This document shows positions 22,768-35,800 of a stretch of 64,000 nt of DNA, piece by piece; positions within the stretch are counted from its first letter, which is position 1, and each line of letters starts with the position of its first letter. A program made the position numbers and the translations under genes. The notes beneath the pieces were generated by a model. The model was not told the DNA's origin and did not search any database. It was given only the letters and a program-made list of their open reading frames with translations. The stretch spans positions 9,556,509 to 9,620,508 of the forward strand of contig CM060848.1 of assembly GCA_030737835.1 (NCBI GenBank), written 5' to 3'. This stretch comes from Acorus gramineus (Eukaryota; Streptophyta; Magnoliopsida; Acorales; Acoraceae).

Positions 22768-23125
22768 CGGCATTTAGGCTTTGATATTCTAATGGATGCT
22801 GTCAGAATAGATGCTGAGCAGCAGTGGTTGAGAAGGCATCAAACGCGCTTCAAGATAGAGGAAAATCAATACACAACCCATGATACATCAGATAATTCAT
22901 GTATCATTTCCCTAAAGATCCTTCAGTTTGAGCCTCCAATAAGGACCCACCTTGCACTATCATCCCTGGAGGCCACCTTCAGTGCTACATAAACTATTCC
23001 TTCATACTTCCTATTTCCAAACCTTTACATGCTTTATAAAACAAAAAAAAAAAAAAGATTTATTTGTAGCTCCTTTACATGCTTTATAACACCAATAAAA
23101 ACAAATATATAACAATAAAAAAGGA

Positions 23126-23405
23126 GAGTCAAGAGCTGCAGACCATGCCTAGGCCTACCAAAGGAGGGTGGCAAGGGCATTTGAAAAGAAAGTAATGACA
23201 GAAAATTTAAAATTGGAAAGATGGTACTTAAGCAAATTTGCTATCAAGACAACCCCACTCAGAAGGCAAGCTGCAACCCACATGGGAGGGACCCTATGTG
23301 ATCACCCATGCCTACTCCGGGAATGCCTACCGCTTGGTGGATGCCGAAGGAGTTGAAGTCTCAAGTTCATGGAATGCACTTTATCTGAAGAAATTCCATG
23401 CATAA
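23126..23405 (+). pseudogene. Ty3/gypsy (Tat-like) integrase C-terminus, frameshifted
   Basis: The frame AYQRRVARAFEKKV (a TAG precedes AYQ at 23150) runs to about 23260. A shift then leads to GKLQPTWEGPYVITHAYSG, then AYRLVDAEGVEV, ending WNALYLKKFHA and TAA at 23403-23405. The GK..P.WEGPY block is the GPY/F module that ends gypsy integrases, and the WN.L.LKKF tail is typical of the Tat/Athila side. Only the pol end survives, broken by a stop and a frameshift. Downstream in Tat elements an extra ORF can occur; see the PMD gene at 25570-31798. Confidence 0.75.
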
Positions 23406-25046
23406 AACTATCAATACTTGAGAAATATTATTCTTCCATCCTGCGAATTCCAGTGTTTAGTACTTGATAATAGAATTATAAGACTCTCAAAGATGACTTG
23501 TATTTTACTTGAAATCATACTCGCCAATCATGCCACCTCCATCACACAAGTATGACTTAGGAATCGATCCACTTGATAAAAAGAAAAATTGCCAACCTGT
23601 AGACTGGGACAATTTTTTAAAACCCCAAAGCATCTTCCCTTTATCCTCACTCTTATTCGTATCAACCCCAAAGTCAAAATGAGGGATTGTCCTGGACCTA
23701 GCATATGTCCCAAAACTGGCTCTGGCACCATACAAACACTTCTAGAGGGGAAGCAGAAAAGAATAGGGGTGAAAAACAGAAAAGCCCCCCCCCCCCCCCC
23801 TCAAAACACAAAGAGAAAGGCAATGAGAGGCCAACAAAAGAAAATACACCCAAACAAATGGGTATACTCTCTAACAGTGCAATCGCCTACAAAACAGTAT
23901 ATGCTAAACAAAAGGCTATACTAGTGCATATCCAAACAAATGGATTGTATTGTCCACCCAAAACACGGGTACACTCTCGGTGGGCAGTACTCTACACCCA
24001 AATAAAGAAGTGGTAAAAAGAAGAAAACCAGAGGGGCCTAGAAAGTAAGACATATGCCAGACTGGGACAATTCTAAAAATTGGTCCAAAGGAAGATATTA
24101 CTCTCATCTCATTCACCCCCTCTTTTATTTTTCCTGCAATGGGATAAAATTGACCCATGTCTACTTGGAAAGGAAAAATTTCAGCCAAAGGTAGATCTTT
24201 CCCTATGTTTACAACACACACACTCACATGAGTTCATTTAAAGTCTTGCCTATCTAAAGGAAGCTTATTTGACTTGATTCCTGGTACATTCATGGATTTT
24301 TCAGCATGTTTAGAATAATATGATCAAACATTTGAAAACCATGAACTTGAGAAATTGACACCTAAAGCCAATGCCTTTCAAATACAATCCCAGTTTGGAT
24401 ATAGGTGACCACAAGGGCCCCTCTTCAAGGACTTGATGGTATCCTTTACTTTAGGAAATTGAAAACAATGCCCTCTCACATGAAAAATCAATTGAAGAAT
24501 TAAAATGCTCATTTATGTCACTCACACGTATGCATAATCTTGTATTTTTCTTTTCCAAACACTTAGGCATTCAATTTTCATAGAATATCAATTCTCCACC
24601 CCCCCCCCCCCATATCAAAATAAAAATTGCCCCAATTACTTTCATTTCATGCCCTTGTGCATAAACTTGAGAAGGAAAAAAAAGCCTCATTCTCACATAT
24701 TCTCACACTTAGAGTCACCTAGGCTCCCTCCTTTTTATACTAGGCATGGCCTCCTCCTCGCTTGATTTTAACTCACCTTAGATGGTTTGTAACCCTTGAC
24801 AATTCGAGTAAGAGGGGCTCGAAAGTCAATGCAGGGGCACAATCCGGACAGATTTAACACTTGATCCATGGAAAGAATATTTTTACAGGTCTTAAAGATT
24901 GACTCATCACCCACAGGATTTTTGACGGTTGCAGCTAAACACATCTAGCCGCCCGACAACAGACGGCAGGAATCAACAAGCCACCCCCCTACAGGTTAAT
25001 TATCCCTGTCTAGGAGCAGCTAAACCTAACTAGCCGCCCCTCACTA
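23406..25046. other. Non-coding stretch between integrase end and PMD gene
   Basis: AT-rich, with a C-run at about 23787-23800 and another at about 24600-24611. The phrase AGACTGGGACAATT occurs twice (about 23604 and 24060). No credible frame seen. It is plausibly the untranslated part of the Tat-like element between pol and the antisense ORF. Confidence 0.45.
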
Positions 25047-25070
25047 GGCGGCTAAAACCAAGTAGCCGCC
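25047..25070. other. Hairpin GGCGGCTA / TAGCCGCC downstream of the PMD gene
   Basis: Perfect 8-bp arms around an 8-base loop. Further TAGCCGCC copies lie at about 24955 and 25032. A related TAGCCACC/GGTGGCTA set lies upstream of the PMD gene at 32019-32110, so the motif brackets the gene. Function unknown. Confidence 0.6.
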
Positions 25071-27580
25071 CCATACATGCTGCCTGATATGCACTGTCAG
25101 TCCTATTTCAATCGACCCTTCAAACACTTCAATACCTATAAGAAGATTTTCTTTCCAAAACCTGTACATACACATTTCATACATATATACATTCACAAAA
25201 CCCATATAAATATAATTCAAAAACAACCGTATTTCAATTTCATACATTCATCCATGAATCAAACCTACAAATCCAAAATCATTCACCGCATGCCCACGCA
25301 TACACACTTCACCAAATCAAAAGACCTTTTTCAAATGCTAAACATTCATGTCTAAGTACACCAAGCCATACGTTTGAAAGGCATAAAAATTGTCTCCAAA
25401 ACATAAAACTAAACATAAAAGAGAGTTTTTATAAGGAAAATAAAAGAGGTAGATCCATCAAAGAGCTCCAACTTCAAAACGTCCTGAGCCATAAATCACC
25501 TGAGCCAATAGAAAAAAAAAAGTATGATTTCCTTGCATATACAATTCTCCTATCAAAACCAAGACACAAAAAGTATACCTTGGAGTATTCTCAAAGCTCT
25601 GTCGGACCGCAACAGGTCCACCTCGGCCCTCACAGCCCTCTCCCTAGCCTGGTCGAGCTCCATCTAAGTGGCCAAGAGCTCACTCCGGACCACGCCTAGC
25701 TTGTTCATCAATTTGAGCTCTCAATCAGAAGCCATGGATGGAGGAGGAGTGGACGAGGAAGAAGCGCCATCCGCTCTCGCTCTCGATAGAACATCCACCT
25801 GAGCCTCAAGGACCTGAACCTGGTCCTGCAGGCATCGCCTCTACGACCGCAACCTAGAGATGCTCGTTGCTGGCCTAGTCCTCACCTGGAGATGCTCGTT
25901 GCTGGCCTTGAGCTTATTCTCCAACTCATTCAACTCAACCTACAAAAGAAGATAAATTTTTAAAACACAAAGAGAAGAAAAGAAAAGGGACAAAAGAAGA
26001 GAAAAGGAAAGAGAGCTTTTCTTACATAGGCGTCCGGGATCTCCTCCTCCATGGTCCTGAAGATGATGACATATTCCTGGCAGTACCAGGCCATGTACTC
26101 CTTGCTACTAACCACCTCAGGACGATGCTCCACAAGAGTCTCTCTACTCTCCCATCCCCTCACATACACCGCATAGTTCCTCGGGAGGTTTGTATCCCGA
26201 GGAATACCAGCCACTGGGATTGGAGGACGCTTCGGTAGAGCCTCGGGCACCCACTGATGGTACCCAAGCTGGCGGACCACCCGGTTGATCGCATGAAAGA
26301 TGACCTTGTTGAAGAAAATCAACCAGATGTCCCGTGACAGCTCTGCAGGGACCTCTTCCTCCGTATAGGGCCTCCAAGTTATCTACAAGACAAGATAAAA
26401 CAAGAAGAGAGCTTAAACAAAGGAGATCTTATAAGAGCGGAAAGTTAAAAACTTATACCTCTTCTTCTTTCAAAACACGGAAGGCCTCTCGAAATTGCGC
26501 CAGGCGACGCAAACGAGAAGACCCTGGAGGCGCCCACCTCATGGCCCAAGGAAGAGCACGGTCAAAAGGCACTGGAGTAGGACGGTTGATGGCGAAATGT
26601 TCATACCCAAAGACTTGTAGGAGAAGAATTATCAGAATCAAGTGAAATAAAAAATATATATTTCCTTTTCACTAACTTATACCTAATGGAAGGCTGCAAA
26701 TCCACCAAGGTTCTTGCCCCTAGCCCTCCTCACTTTCTTTGACAGCTCCGCAAAGAGATGAGCAAGCATGGCAACACCCCAAGCAAAATGCCCCATGGTC
26801 CCTAGGTCCCTCATCAGCAACAGAAAGTGGGAGGAGACCTTGTCTGAAGCCGTCAAGAAGAGGACCCGACCGAAGAAATAGAGGAAGAATGCTCTCAACT
26901 CCCTCTGTGCCCTCTGTGGGCATGCGGCCACCTTTCTCACCTCGATCATCGACCTCCTTTGCTCATAGCTAGCCGCAACCTCACCCTTTTTGCGCTGTGT
27001 GAAGGAGCCAAGGTCATACCACCTCAACAGTTGCCTGAGAGGGATCCGGTTCAATGTCCTCTCTCGCTCCACGAACTCCCACTCTCCAATCAGCTCCTGG
27101 AAAAGAGCCCTGTAGTCGGCACATGTAGCCACGATCACCGCCTCTCCTGAAACCGGAAGACCAGTGATCTGTTGGACATCCTCCAACGTCGGCATCACTA
27201 CACCAGTAGGGAGGATGAAGGTGCAGCTCTCCGGATCCCACCTCTCCGCCAACGCCTCCAGATACGGGCAATGGACGTGGAACAGCTTGATCAATAAGAA
27301 GGAGCGGAAGCCCGCTCCATCCATCAAAACCATGCTTAGAGAAATAAATGTACATGTACAAACATGAAATATTCAAAGCATGAATACACCTTTTTCCACC
27401 GTTGTCTATCTCTTAAAACAACCAAGACTACACAAAAAAAATACACACACATCCATGTATGGCCTGTTTATTTTAAATCCCACCATGATCATTTCTAAAG
27501 CACATGCTTACATACCTTCTAGCCCCTTACTATCACATCAAGGCATGCATATTTCAAAAAAAAATTATTACCCCTCCCCT

Positions 27581-30500
27581 TGTTATATATGTGTCACTTT
27601 TTGGCCTATTGGCATCCAATGGAGCATTTTTAGCAGTTTTAAAATTTTTGTGTTTTTCGATCGGAACCGCATAATTTCAGACTGTTAGCTATCGTCTGAG
27701 CTAGAGGACTCCGATTGAAAATCTAACTGCGTATTATGTGTCCTGGTGCCATTTTAAGCCACTCATGAAAATTTCATCGAATTCCAGCATCGTTTGCAAA
27801 AATTTCACAGTTCTGGGGCGTATCCGGGTTTTTAAGTCGCGCACTATAAATAAGTGGGATCTAAAATCCCGAGTTACTATTCATCATCCCTACGACTTGC
27901 ATTTTCTCTCTCCCCTCTCTCTTTTTCTCACTTTCAAGCCCCCTAGACCCCTCAAACCTAAAAACCTAAAGCACGGGAAGTGTAGATCGGGTCCCGACCT
28001 ACACACCGGTGTCTTCAAATCCCAATTCCGGCGATCCTAGCCTCCCCGACCTCCCCTCTTTGTCCTCTGATTTGGCCCGTTTTGAAGGCCAAGGTAGATC
28101 GAGGCGTGAGAGGGCTTTCGGGAAAGGTTCCGGCGCGTGGAGAGCCACCGAACGCCTCTTCCTCCCCTCGGTAAGCCTTCTTTCCCTCTTTTTTTTCTTG
28201 TTTAGATGATTGCTAGGGGGAGGTTTTGTGTTTGGGAGGTGGTCGGCGGCAGTGGGGGTCGTCGGAGGGTGGTCGAAGGTGGTCGGAGGTGGTCGGCGGT
28301 CGTGGGAGGGGCGGTGGAGGTGCTCGGCAGTCTGGGAGCTGCTGTTCGGGCAGCAGGCGGCAGCAGCAGCAGGCTGGGCACGCACGGGTGTGCCCGCGTG
28401 CGCGCGCGCGGGCGTGCGCGCGGGCATGTGCTCGGGGCGAGCTGGGGGCCAGCGTGCGCGTGCGTGCAAGGCGTGCTGTGCACGTGCGTGCAAGGCGTGC
28501 TGTGCGCGAGCGTGCAGGGCGAGCGTGGCGATGCGCGCGGCATGCGTGCTGGGTCTTCTGGGCGCGAGTGCGCGCGGGTCTGGTGCGGGGAGCTGATCGG
28601 GCGGCTGTGCGCGGGCCTGTTCGTGCAACTGTGCGCGAGGGGCTGATGGCGAGCTGCGCGCGAGGAGCTGGTCGCGCGGGTCTGTACGCGAGGAGCTGGT
28701 CGCGCGGGTCCAGCGCGAGGGACTGGTCGAGTGGCAATACGCACGGGTTGGCGGTGCTGGGCGTGCGCGAGGTGGTGGCCGAGGGCAGTGCGCGCGGGTG
28801 TGCAGAGTGCGCGCGGAGGGCGCGGTGAGATGGTCGTGGTGCGCGCGAGAGGCGGCGAGGCGACAGTGGAGCGCGGAGGGCGTGTCGAGGCGGCGGGGTG
28901 CGCGCGGGGTGCGCGCGGGGCGAGGTGCTGCGCGCGGGGGCCGTGCGGAGTGCTCGCGGGGCGGCATTAGGTGTTCGGGGCGCGCGGGCTACTACGGCTG
29001 AGCGCAGTGGACGCGCGGAGCCCCAGGGGGTGGTGCGGCGACGTGTCCAGGCGGCGGGCAGGGGCCGACGGTGCGCGGGGTGCGTGGGCTGAGGCGCGGC
29101 GGTGCACCCGGGCGGTCGGGAGGCCCTGCGGGTGGTTGCCGGCCGTGCGGGTGGTTGTCGGGGTGTTGGGTGTTTGTTTTGGGGTTTTGGGGTATTTAAT
29201 TGTGTATTTAATGATACTTGCGGATTTATACTTACCGAGTTAATACCTGTCTTGCAGATCTCGACGGACGGTCGCGCGTCGACCCGATTTCCGGTGAGTG
29301 GGACAACCCAACCCAGTTTGGGAGGCGTTACATGCTTTGGGCGTGTACCGATCTCCCCTGGGGCGTATAGTTTGTATTAATTATTGCAATTATAATCTAT
29401 GTAAGCATGATGTGTGTGTAGAATTGCATGCCACCCTAGATTGTGTGATAGGGACTTGCACCCTTAGGATTGTGCATGAGCCGTGCATCCTGCCACCTCG
29501 CTATCATGCTAGGACAGCCCGACCTGTGCATGCGTCCTATTAGTTTGGTTTATTTAATTAAATGCAAACTGTATTAATAGATAGCATGCTTAGGGAATAT
29601 AAAGGGGGCCTTGCGAGGTTAACATTGAGACCCGGGTTAGGGTACTCCGTGTTCCTCGTTTGGTTGTCGGATGTCCTACATCGGGACCTCAGGTTACCCT
29701 CCCAAGGTCTCTATTTCCCCTTTATGTCGTATTTATTTCCCCGCATCCTGGTTATGCGCGCTGGTGGAATTCTGAGGAATTCGAGACATTAGAGTCGTAG
29801 AGATGTGCTGTCAGCGGATCCGAGTGGATCATATGCGATGGATAGGCTGTTCTGTTCCCTTCGTCGGATCCGTGTAGAGACTACCTCAGCGTTAGACAGG
29901 TTGTCCCGTGCAGGGGCTCCCACTAGTAGGCGCCTCCTGATTTGGTGAAGGACTGTGCTGAACATGGGAGTGGCCAAACAACCACGGAGTGAGGAGAGAC
30001 TATCGGTGGACCAAGGGTGACCAACAGCCTAGTCAGTCCCAAGAGCCTAAGTCACCTGTTGAGAGGTGAGGGTGAGGGTATGGTGGGTCGGCGATGCGAC
30101 GACCCACAGGTTTATGTATGGATGATTATCAACCCGCTAAGTCCCAACATCCTTGGTCACCTGTTGAGGGTGAGGGTGAGGGTATGGGTTTCGGCGATGA
30201 ACGAACCCCCGGATTGTGATATTATGCCACTTGTGGCTTATGAATTGCTTAAATGTGGTTAATATGAACTGTATGCATGGGTTGTGCTATTCACTGAGCG
30301 TGTGGCTCACCCCTCGCATATTGTCTTTTCAGTGATCTCTGAGGGAGGAGCTTCCCGAGCGACTACACCGGCAGAGGGTAGCGCCGCGTCCCACGAGTTT
30401 TGAGGCCGTCAGCACCCTTCTTTCAGTTGTATGTATATATTCTGTGCTTGGGCACCTAGTTGGATTTTGTATGGATTTTATTTGTGTATATATATATGGG

Positions 30501-30725
30501 CATGTTGGCTCTCACAGGACTTATGATTATGTATCGAGTCTGTAGTATGTTTTGACTACAGACTCAGCCTTTTTAGCTTCCGCCTTTGGTGTATATATTA
30601 TGTCAGCCCTGCTTTTATCTGTGTTGTCATTTTAGTGATTGTTTGTGGTTTATTATTGGTTTCCTGTCACTGATATCATATATACACTTGCCGCGTCCCG
30701 GGGACGGCCGCCCTGGGGCGTGACA
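27581..30725 (+). mobile_element. Solo LTR 'B', inserted in intron 1 of the PMD gene
   Basis: A 3145-bp sister of LTR A: the same TGTTATATATGTGTCAC start and GGGGCGTGACA end, perfect 5-bp duplication CCCCT (27576-27580, 30726-30730). TATA-like box at 27844, leader hairpin 27980-28004, donor after 28170, mini-exon 29258-29293, third acceptor before 30333. An 11-base loss relative to A just after 30340 shifts the exon-3 frame. The GC-rich block 28210-29160 gives long spurious ORFs on both strands. Orientation is opposite to the PMD gene. Confidence 0.87.
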
Positions 30726-31131
30726 CCCCTTGCCCCACCATGGTTCTCCTTATCATGCTTACATGCCTTTTCATGCCATCATCTATCATACTTACATAAC
30801 CCTTTTATAACATGATCGCCATATGAAAGATCGTCCCTCCCTTAAAAATACATACCATATATGAACCTACCATGATTACTTCTTAGACTCATGAAATACA
30901 TATAAATCCCACCACCATCTCTTGTACTAAAAACAACACCATATCTATACACAATAAAACATTCTATAGACTATGAGAAATGCATGCTTATGGAATCCCA
31001 CCGTGATCATTTTTTTCTATATACACAAACAAGCATGGCTATTAAAAGACACATATATAATTCTTACACATTGCTTATACCACAAAAATAAATATATATC
31101 AAAAACTATACAAAGGGAATTAGGAGAGTAC
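30726..31131. other. Distal part of PMD intron 1
   Basis: AT-rich sequence resuming after solo LTR B. It carries repeated phrases CCCACCATGATCATTTC / CCCACCGTGATCATTTT seen also at 27479 on the other side of B, consistent with an internal duplication of the intron. No coding signal. Confidence 0.5.
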
Positions 31132-31798
31132 CATGGCCCGTATGGCTCCAGGAGCCTCCACCTTAGCCTCGTCGGGATCGTCCATCCCATCTCCCTCCTC
31201 CTCCTCATCCCCATCCTCCTCGGCCTCCCCCACACCAACCTCAGCTTATGCAGCCTCAACAAGGACACTCTCGGCCCCCGTGGCCTCAGTCCCTACACCC
31301 ATTCCCTCCTCCGTGCCCACCGCACCGGAGGCCAACACCTCGAAATCACCCAAGGCCCTTCTCTCCTCCTCCTTAGCCCTGGCCTCTCTGGCCTCCCAAT
31401 CCAACATCCCAATGATGGCATCCAAAGATGCCCTCTCACTCTCACTGATCCCCTCAACCCCTACACCCTCAACCACACCTTCGACCGATCCTCCGGCCTC
31501 CAAACCAATGCCCTCGGCCACCGCCGACCGATCCCCGCGTCTCCTTTTACGTGTATACCTGATTACCTCACCCATGGGAACCGTAGAAACCCCTGGGACA
31601 GCCCCCGAAAGCATGCCCCCAACCTCACCCGCACCGGTGCCCACCAACGGCACCTCCGCCGCACCCATGGCCTCTCCCATGACCTCCACCTCCGCCCTAT
31701 CGCTCTCCGATGATGAAGAGCTCGAACCACGCTCTCCACGAGCCACGCGGGAACGTTTTCCCCTCTATGCCACCATCTTAGACCTCGTCATTCTCTTT

Positions 31799-32684
31799 GA
31801 TATAAGAAAGAAAGAAAGAGAAGAAAAACCCAAAACCTGGGGCTTCGAAATCAAGAAGATTGGGACGATCTAGGATGAAATCAATGGATTCAAATTCAAG
31901 AAAACCAAGGTTTTTCAGTTTAAAATGGAGAAGAAGGAGAAAGAGAGGGAAGAGCAACTATTTTAAAATGTGCGGGAGAGAGAGGGTCTCTTTTCAGTTA
32001 TAAGGGGCCCAGTCGAGCGGTGGCTAGACGCGTCTAGCCACCCCCCATCTGTCGGCTCAATCCAAGTAGCCACCCGTCCATGCCGGCTCAATTTGAGTAG
32101 CCACCCTCTGCCGGCTTCTCAAACACACTTATTTCTGAGTTTTCTAAACCAAACAGCCATGTATTGGTTTATTTCCAAAACCTACTTAATCAAACACAAC
32201 TCTCTTGAAGTTTTATCACATTTCCAGTATCATTCAAGTTCAAATTTCTTTAGTTCTGGTTCTTTTCCAAAAATTTTTATGCTTTGGATGATTCAATTCA
32301 CCAGCTCAATACTTTTACTTGCTTTCTGTCTACGATAGCCCCTTGATTTGCTGAGTTACCCAAGCATGGGTACGGTAGGCACAAGGAAACCGACTTTGGG
32401 CTGCTTCGCGCATGATGGATAGGAACCCCATCTGAGGGTTGGATCACTCGCTACTTTACTTTTTCATCCTCCACCTGGATCATTCCTTTCGGTTGAAAAG
32501 TCTAGTCAAGTCCTTGCCTCTGACAGTCTAAATCAACTCCCTGAATAGCATTGGACATGTTACCTAAACTTCTTGAAGGTCAGGCTGGCCAAAATAGGGG
32601 TCTCTTTCCTTATCATTGGTCGAAATCTTTTTGCTTTGCACAAAGACTCCGTCCGATGAGGGACAATTGTAGATGCCCCTTGCA
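31799..32684. other. Non-coding flank of the PMD gene
   Basis: No gene seen. It contains a perfect 24-bp palindrome (32019-32042), several TAGCCACC copies to 32115, and from 32335 a stretch that may be the end of the Tat-like element. GATGAGGGACAATTGTAGATGCCC near 32655-32678 looks like a polypurine tract followed by a TG-starting LTR edge, but that reading is speculative. Confidence 0.4.
32019..32042. other. Perfect 24-bp palindrome upstream of the PMD gene
   Basis: Left half GGTGGCTAGACG is exactly complementary to the right half CGTCTAGCCACC with no spacer. It lies 221 bp upstream of the putative PMD start (31798) and shares the GGCTA/TAGCC core with the hairpin at 25047-25070. Confidence 0.75.
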
Positions 32685-32839
32685 CAAGTAGGAACCATAT
32701 CTACTTACTCAGTCCGCACAAAGAGAGAGGGCGAGAGAGAGCTCATCATCTCTAGAAGTTGGTCATAGCTTTGCCCCATTAACATGGGCGCAACAGCTAC
32801 ACCGCTCCCTCAAGTCTTATCGCAAGGGAACATTAGGCA

Positions 32840-35800
32840 TGTCACGCCCCAGGGCGGCCGTCCCTGAGACGTGGCAATATATGAAGTATCAGCTATCAAG
32901 TACAAGAGGTCAACAATGACTCCAATAAATAACACACAAAGCTGAAAAAACAATGATAACTGATAGATCAACCGAAAAATGCGGAAGCATAAAAATATCA
33001 ATAAGTCTGTAAACCAAAAATATCATTACAGACTCAAATACACAATCAATGTCCTGTGAGAGCCAAGTCTAGTCCAAATAAAATACAACCTGTGCCACAT
33101 GCACGATTTACAATACATAAAATGACTCTAGGACTATTGACAGCCTCGCACTCACCACCCGTCGGACAGAACGCTCCACGCACATAAGACCACGCCACAG
33201 GGAAGCTCCAGCTCCACGCCCAACACTGCCCCTGAAAAGAAACAGTATGCGAGGGGTGAGCTACAAGCTCAGTGAGTGGTTGGAAACCAATCACCATTAC
33301 AACAGTTCAATGTTAAGGCAATTTCCTTTCAAAGAAAACATGGGTGGAAACTCAATGGATAACAAGGTCACGCGGCGGCGCGACCAATCTCACCCTCACC
33401 CTTACTCCCGGAGGGAGACTCTTGGGACTCTTGGGGAGAGACCATACCGTTGGTCGAAGAGACGCGGAATTACTGGTCTACACAACACTACTGGATCATC
33501 TACATCGAGATAATTGCCCAACGATGTCTTTGAACATCGATATGCAACCGGACCCAACAACTATGGGAACAGACGAACAACGAATGGGTCACGCGGCGAC
33601 GTGACTTCACCTCATCCTCACCCTCACCCTTTAGAGGTGACATAGGACTTTTGGGAGAGATTAGATTGCTCTACACCCTTGGTCCACCGGTAGCCCTTTC
33701 CCTGGGTAGCCTCTACCTGGTATACTCCCACGATCAGTACGTTCCCGAACGCATCAGTAGTACCTACGGATGGGAGCCCTCTGTCAGGACAGCTTTTCCA
33801 ACGCCGGGGAGTTCCTACACGGATCCAACGAAGGGGAGAACGATTTCACACTCGCAATATCATTCGTTAGCCCTCTCCCGGGTAGCCTCTACCTGGTATA
33901 CCCCCATGATCAGTACATCTTGTCGCATGCATCGATAATACCTACAGGTGGGGGCCCTCTGTCAGGACAGCTACAACCCGGGCCGCTTCAACACGGACAA
34001 CATTGGGAGGAAACACTCCATGTTCGCAAAGCGAACCCAATGGAAAACAACTACTCTCGATAATCGCCTAACTTAATGCCAAAGCTACCGGTTTAACAAA
34101 ACCGATACAACAAATGAATTCTCCTAAATTCCATTCAAGTGCATCACACGGATGCAGGGGCGATTACATCGCTACGCACTAACTAATGAGGTACATCCCA
34201 ACGGCGGGTCGTACCCACGCCTATTTCAGATAGGCCTAATTAGTTTTAACATGTGCGTATATATAACAGGAGAATCATATCATAGCTATGTGCATGAACC
34301 ATATGCACGATCATCTAATAATTGACTATAAGGGTAACCCCTAACATGGATTTACATCATAAACAACAAATCATATAAGCACACAAGGCATAACTTAAGC
34401 ATGCATACATGGCCATTAATCATATAAGCACACAAGGCATAACTTAAGCATGCGTTGGATATCACCAACTTAAAAGGGAAGGGTCAAGCGTGATCTCGCG
34501 CACTAACAGGTGCATGCCAATATTCCAAACAAACCTGAGTCGAGTAGGAAATCGCATCTACTTACTCAGTTCATGCAGAGGGAGAGGACGAGAGAGAGAT
34601 CATCATCTCTTGAAGTTGGTCATAGCTTTGCCCCATTAGCATGGGCGCAACAACTACACCACGCCCTCGAGTCTTATCGCAAGGGAATATTAGGCATGTG
34701 CTCGTTATTAACCCAGACTTAATCATGCTGGATATTCCAATTAATATGGTAGTTGTCACGCCCCAGGGCGGCCGTCCCCGGGACGCGGCAAGTGTATATA
34801 AAATATCAGAATCTACACAGGAGGTCAATAATATATCATACACAACAACCAGAATGACACACAGACAACAAAGAGGCTGACATGATATATACACCAAATG
34901 CGGAAGCTAAAGACTGAATCTGTAAATAATCATACTACAGACTCGATACTCAATCATCTGTCCTGTGAGAGCCAATATACACCAATACGACTGAATACAT
35001 ACAGACGCGTGCCAAGCACGAAAATAAAATACATACAGTCAAGAAGGGATGCTGATAACCTCTGGCACTCGCGGAACGTGGCGCTGCTCCGCTACTGAAG
35101 GAATCCCTCGGAAAGCTCCAACTGCTGCTCCGACTCCAGCTCAGGCTCAGTGGACACTGGGGAAAAACATATGCGAGGGGTGAGCCACACGCTCAGTGAA
35201 CGGCACAACCCATGCATCACAGACAATATTTACCACAACTCCATTATTTATCCAGCCTCTAAGTGACATAACAACATAATCCAGTGGTTCGTACCTCGCC
35301 GAACCACCACACCCTCACCCTCACCCATCAATGGGTGACATAGGCTATTGGGACTGATAATCATCCAATCACAAATCCAGTAGGTCGCTCATCGCCAACC
35401 CACTACACCCTCACCCTCACCCTCACCCTACCACGGGTGACATAGGATACTGGGACTGACTAGGCTCTTGGTCACCCTTGGTCCACCGATAGTCTCTCCT
35501 CCACTCCGTAGGCCGCTGGCCTTCACCCATAATTTCAGCGCAGTCCGTCACAAAATATCGGGAGGCGCCTACTGATGGGAGCCCTCGAAAGGGACGACCT
35601 TATCACGCTGGGGCAGTCTCTACACGGATCCAACGAAGGGAAACAGAACAGCCTATCCATACGCATATGATCCACTCGGATCCGCCGACAATACATCTCT
35701 ACTACTCTAATGCCATGAACTCTTCAGAGTTCCTCCAGGGCGCATAACCAAGATGCGGGGAACACGTACAATAAAAGCAAGGTTGTAATATCATTGGGGG

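Larger units (their letters stand above)
25570..31798 (-). pseudogene. Plant mobile domain (PMD) gene, spliced, interrupted by solo LTR B
   Basis: PMD proteins are plant aminotransferase-like mobile-domain proteins, found free or carried by transposons. Minus-strand pieces: exon 1 31798-31132 (acidic Ser/Glu/Gly-rich region), exon 2 about 27333-26706 (LLIKLFHVHCPYLEALAERW, FILPTGVVMPTLEDVQQITG, IPLRQLLRWY, FFGRVLFL), exon 3 26613-26459 (FGYEHFAINRP), exon 4 26382-26026 (ITWRPYTEEEVP, YCQEYV), exon 5 25939 to about 25570 (coiled-coil-like). In-frame stops lie in exon 1 (codon 9 TAG; TAA at 31246) and three in exon 5; exons 2-4 are open. Intron 1 received solo LTR B. The gene follows the Tat-like integrase end in antisense, matching the published class of extra ORFs in Tat elements. 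Confidence 0.65.

Noticed and set aside
31133..31873. Two 246-codon plus-strand ORFs
   Set aside because: They are antisense to PMD exon 1, whose Ser/Glu/Gly-rich minus frame continues in phase to a donor at 31131.
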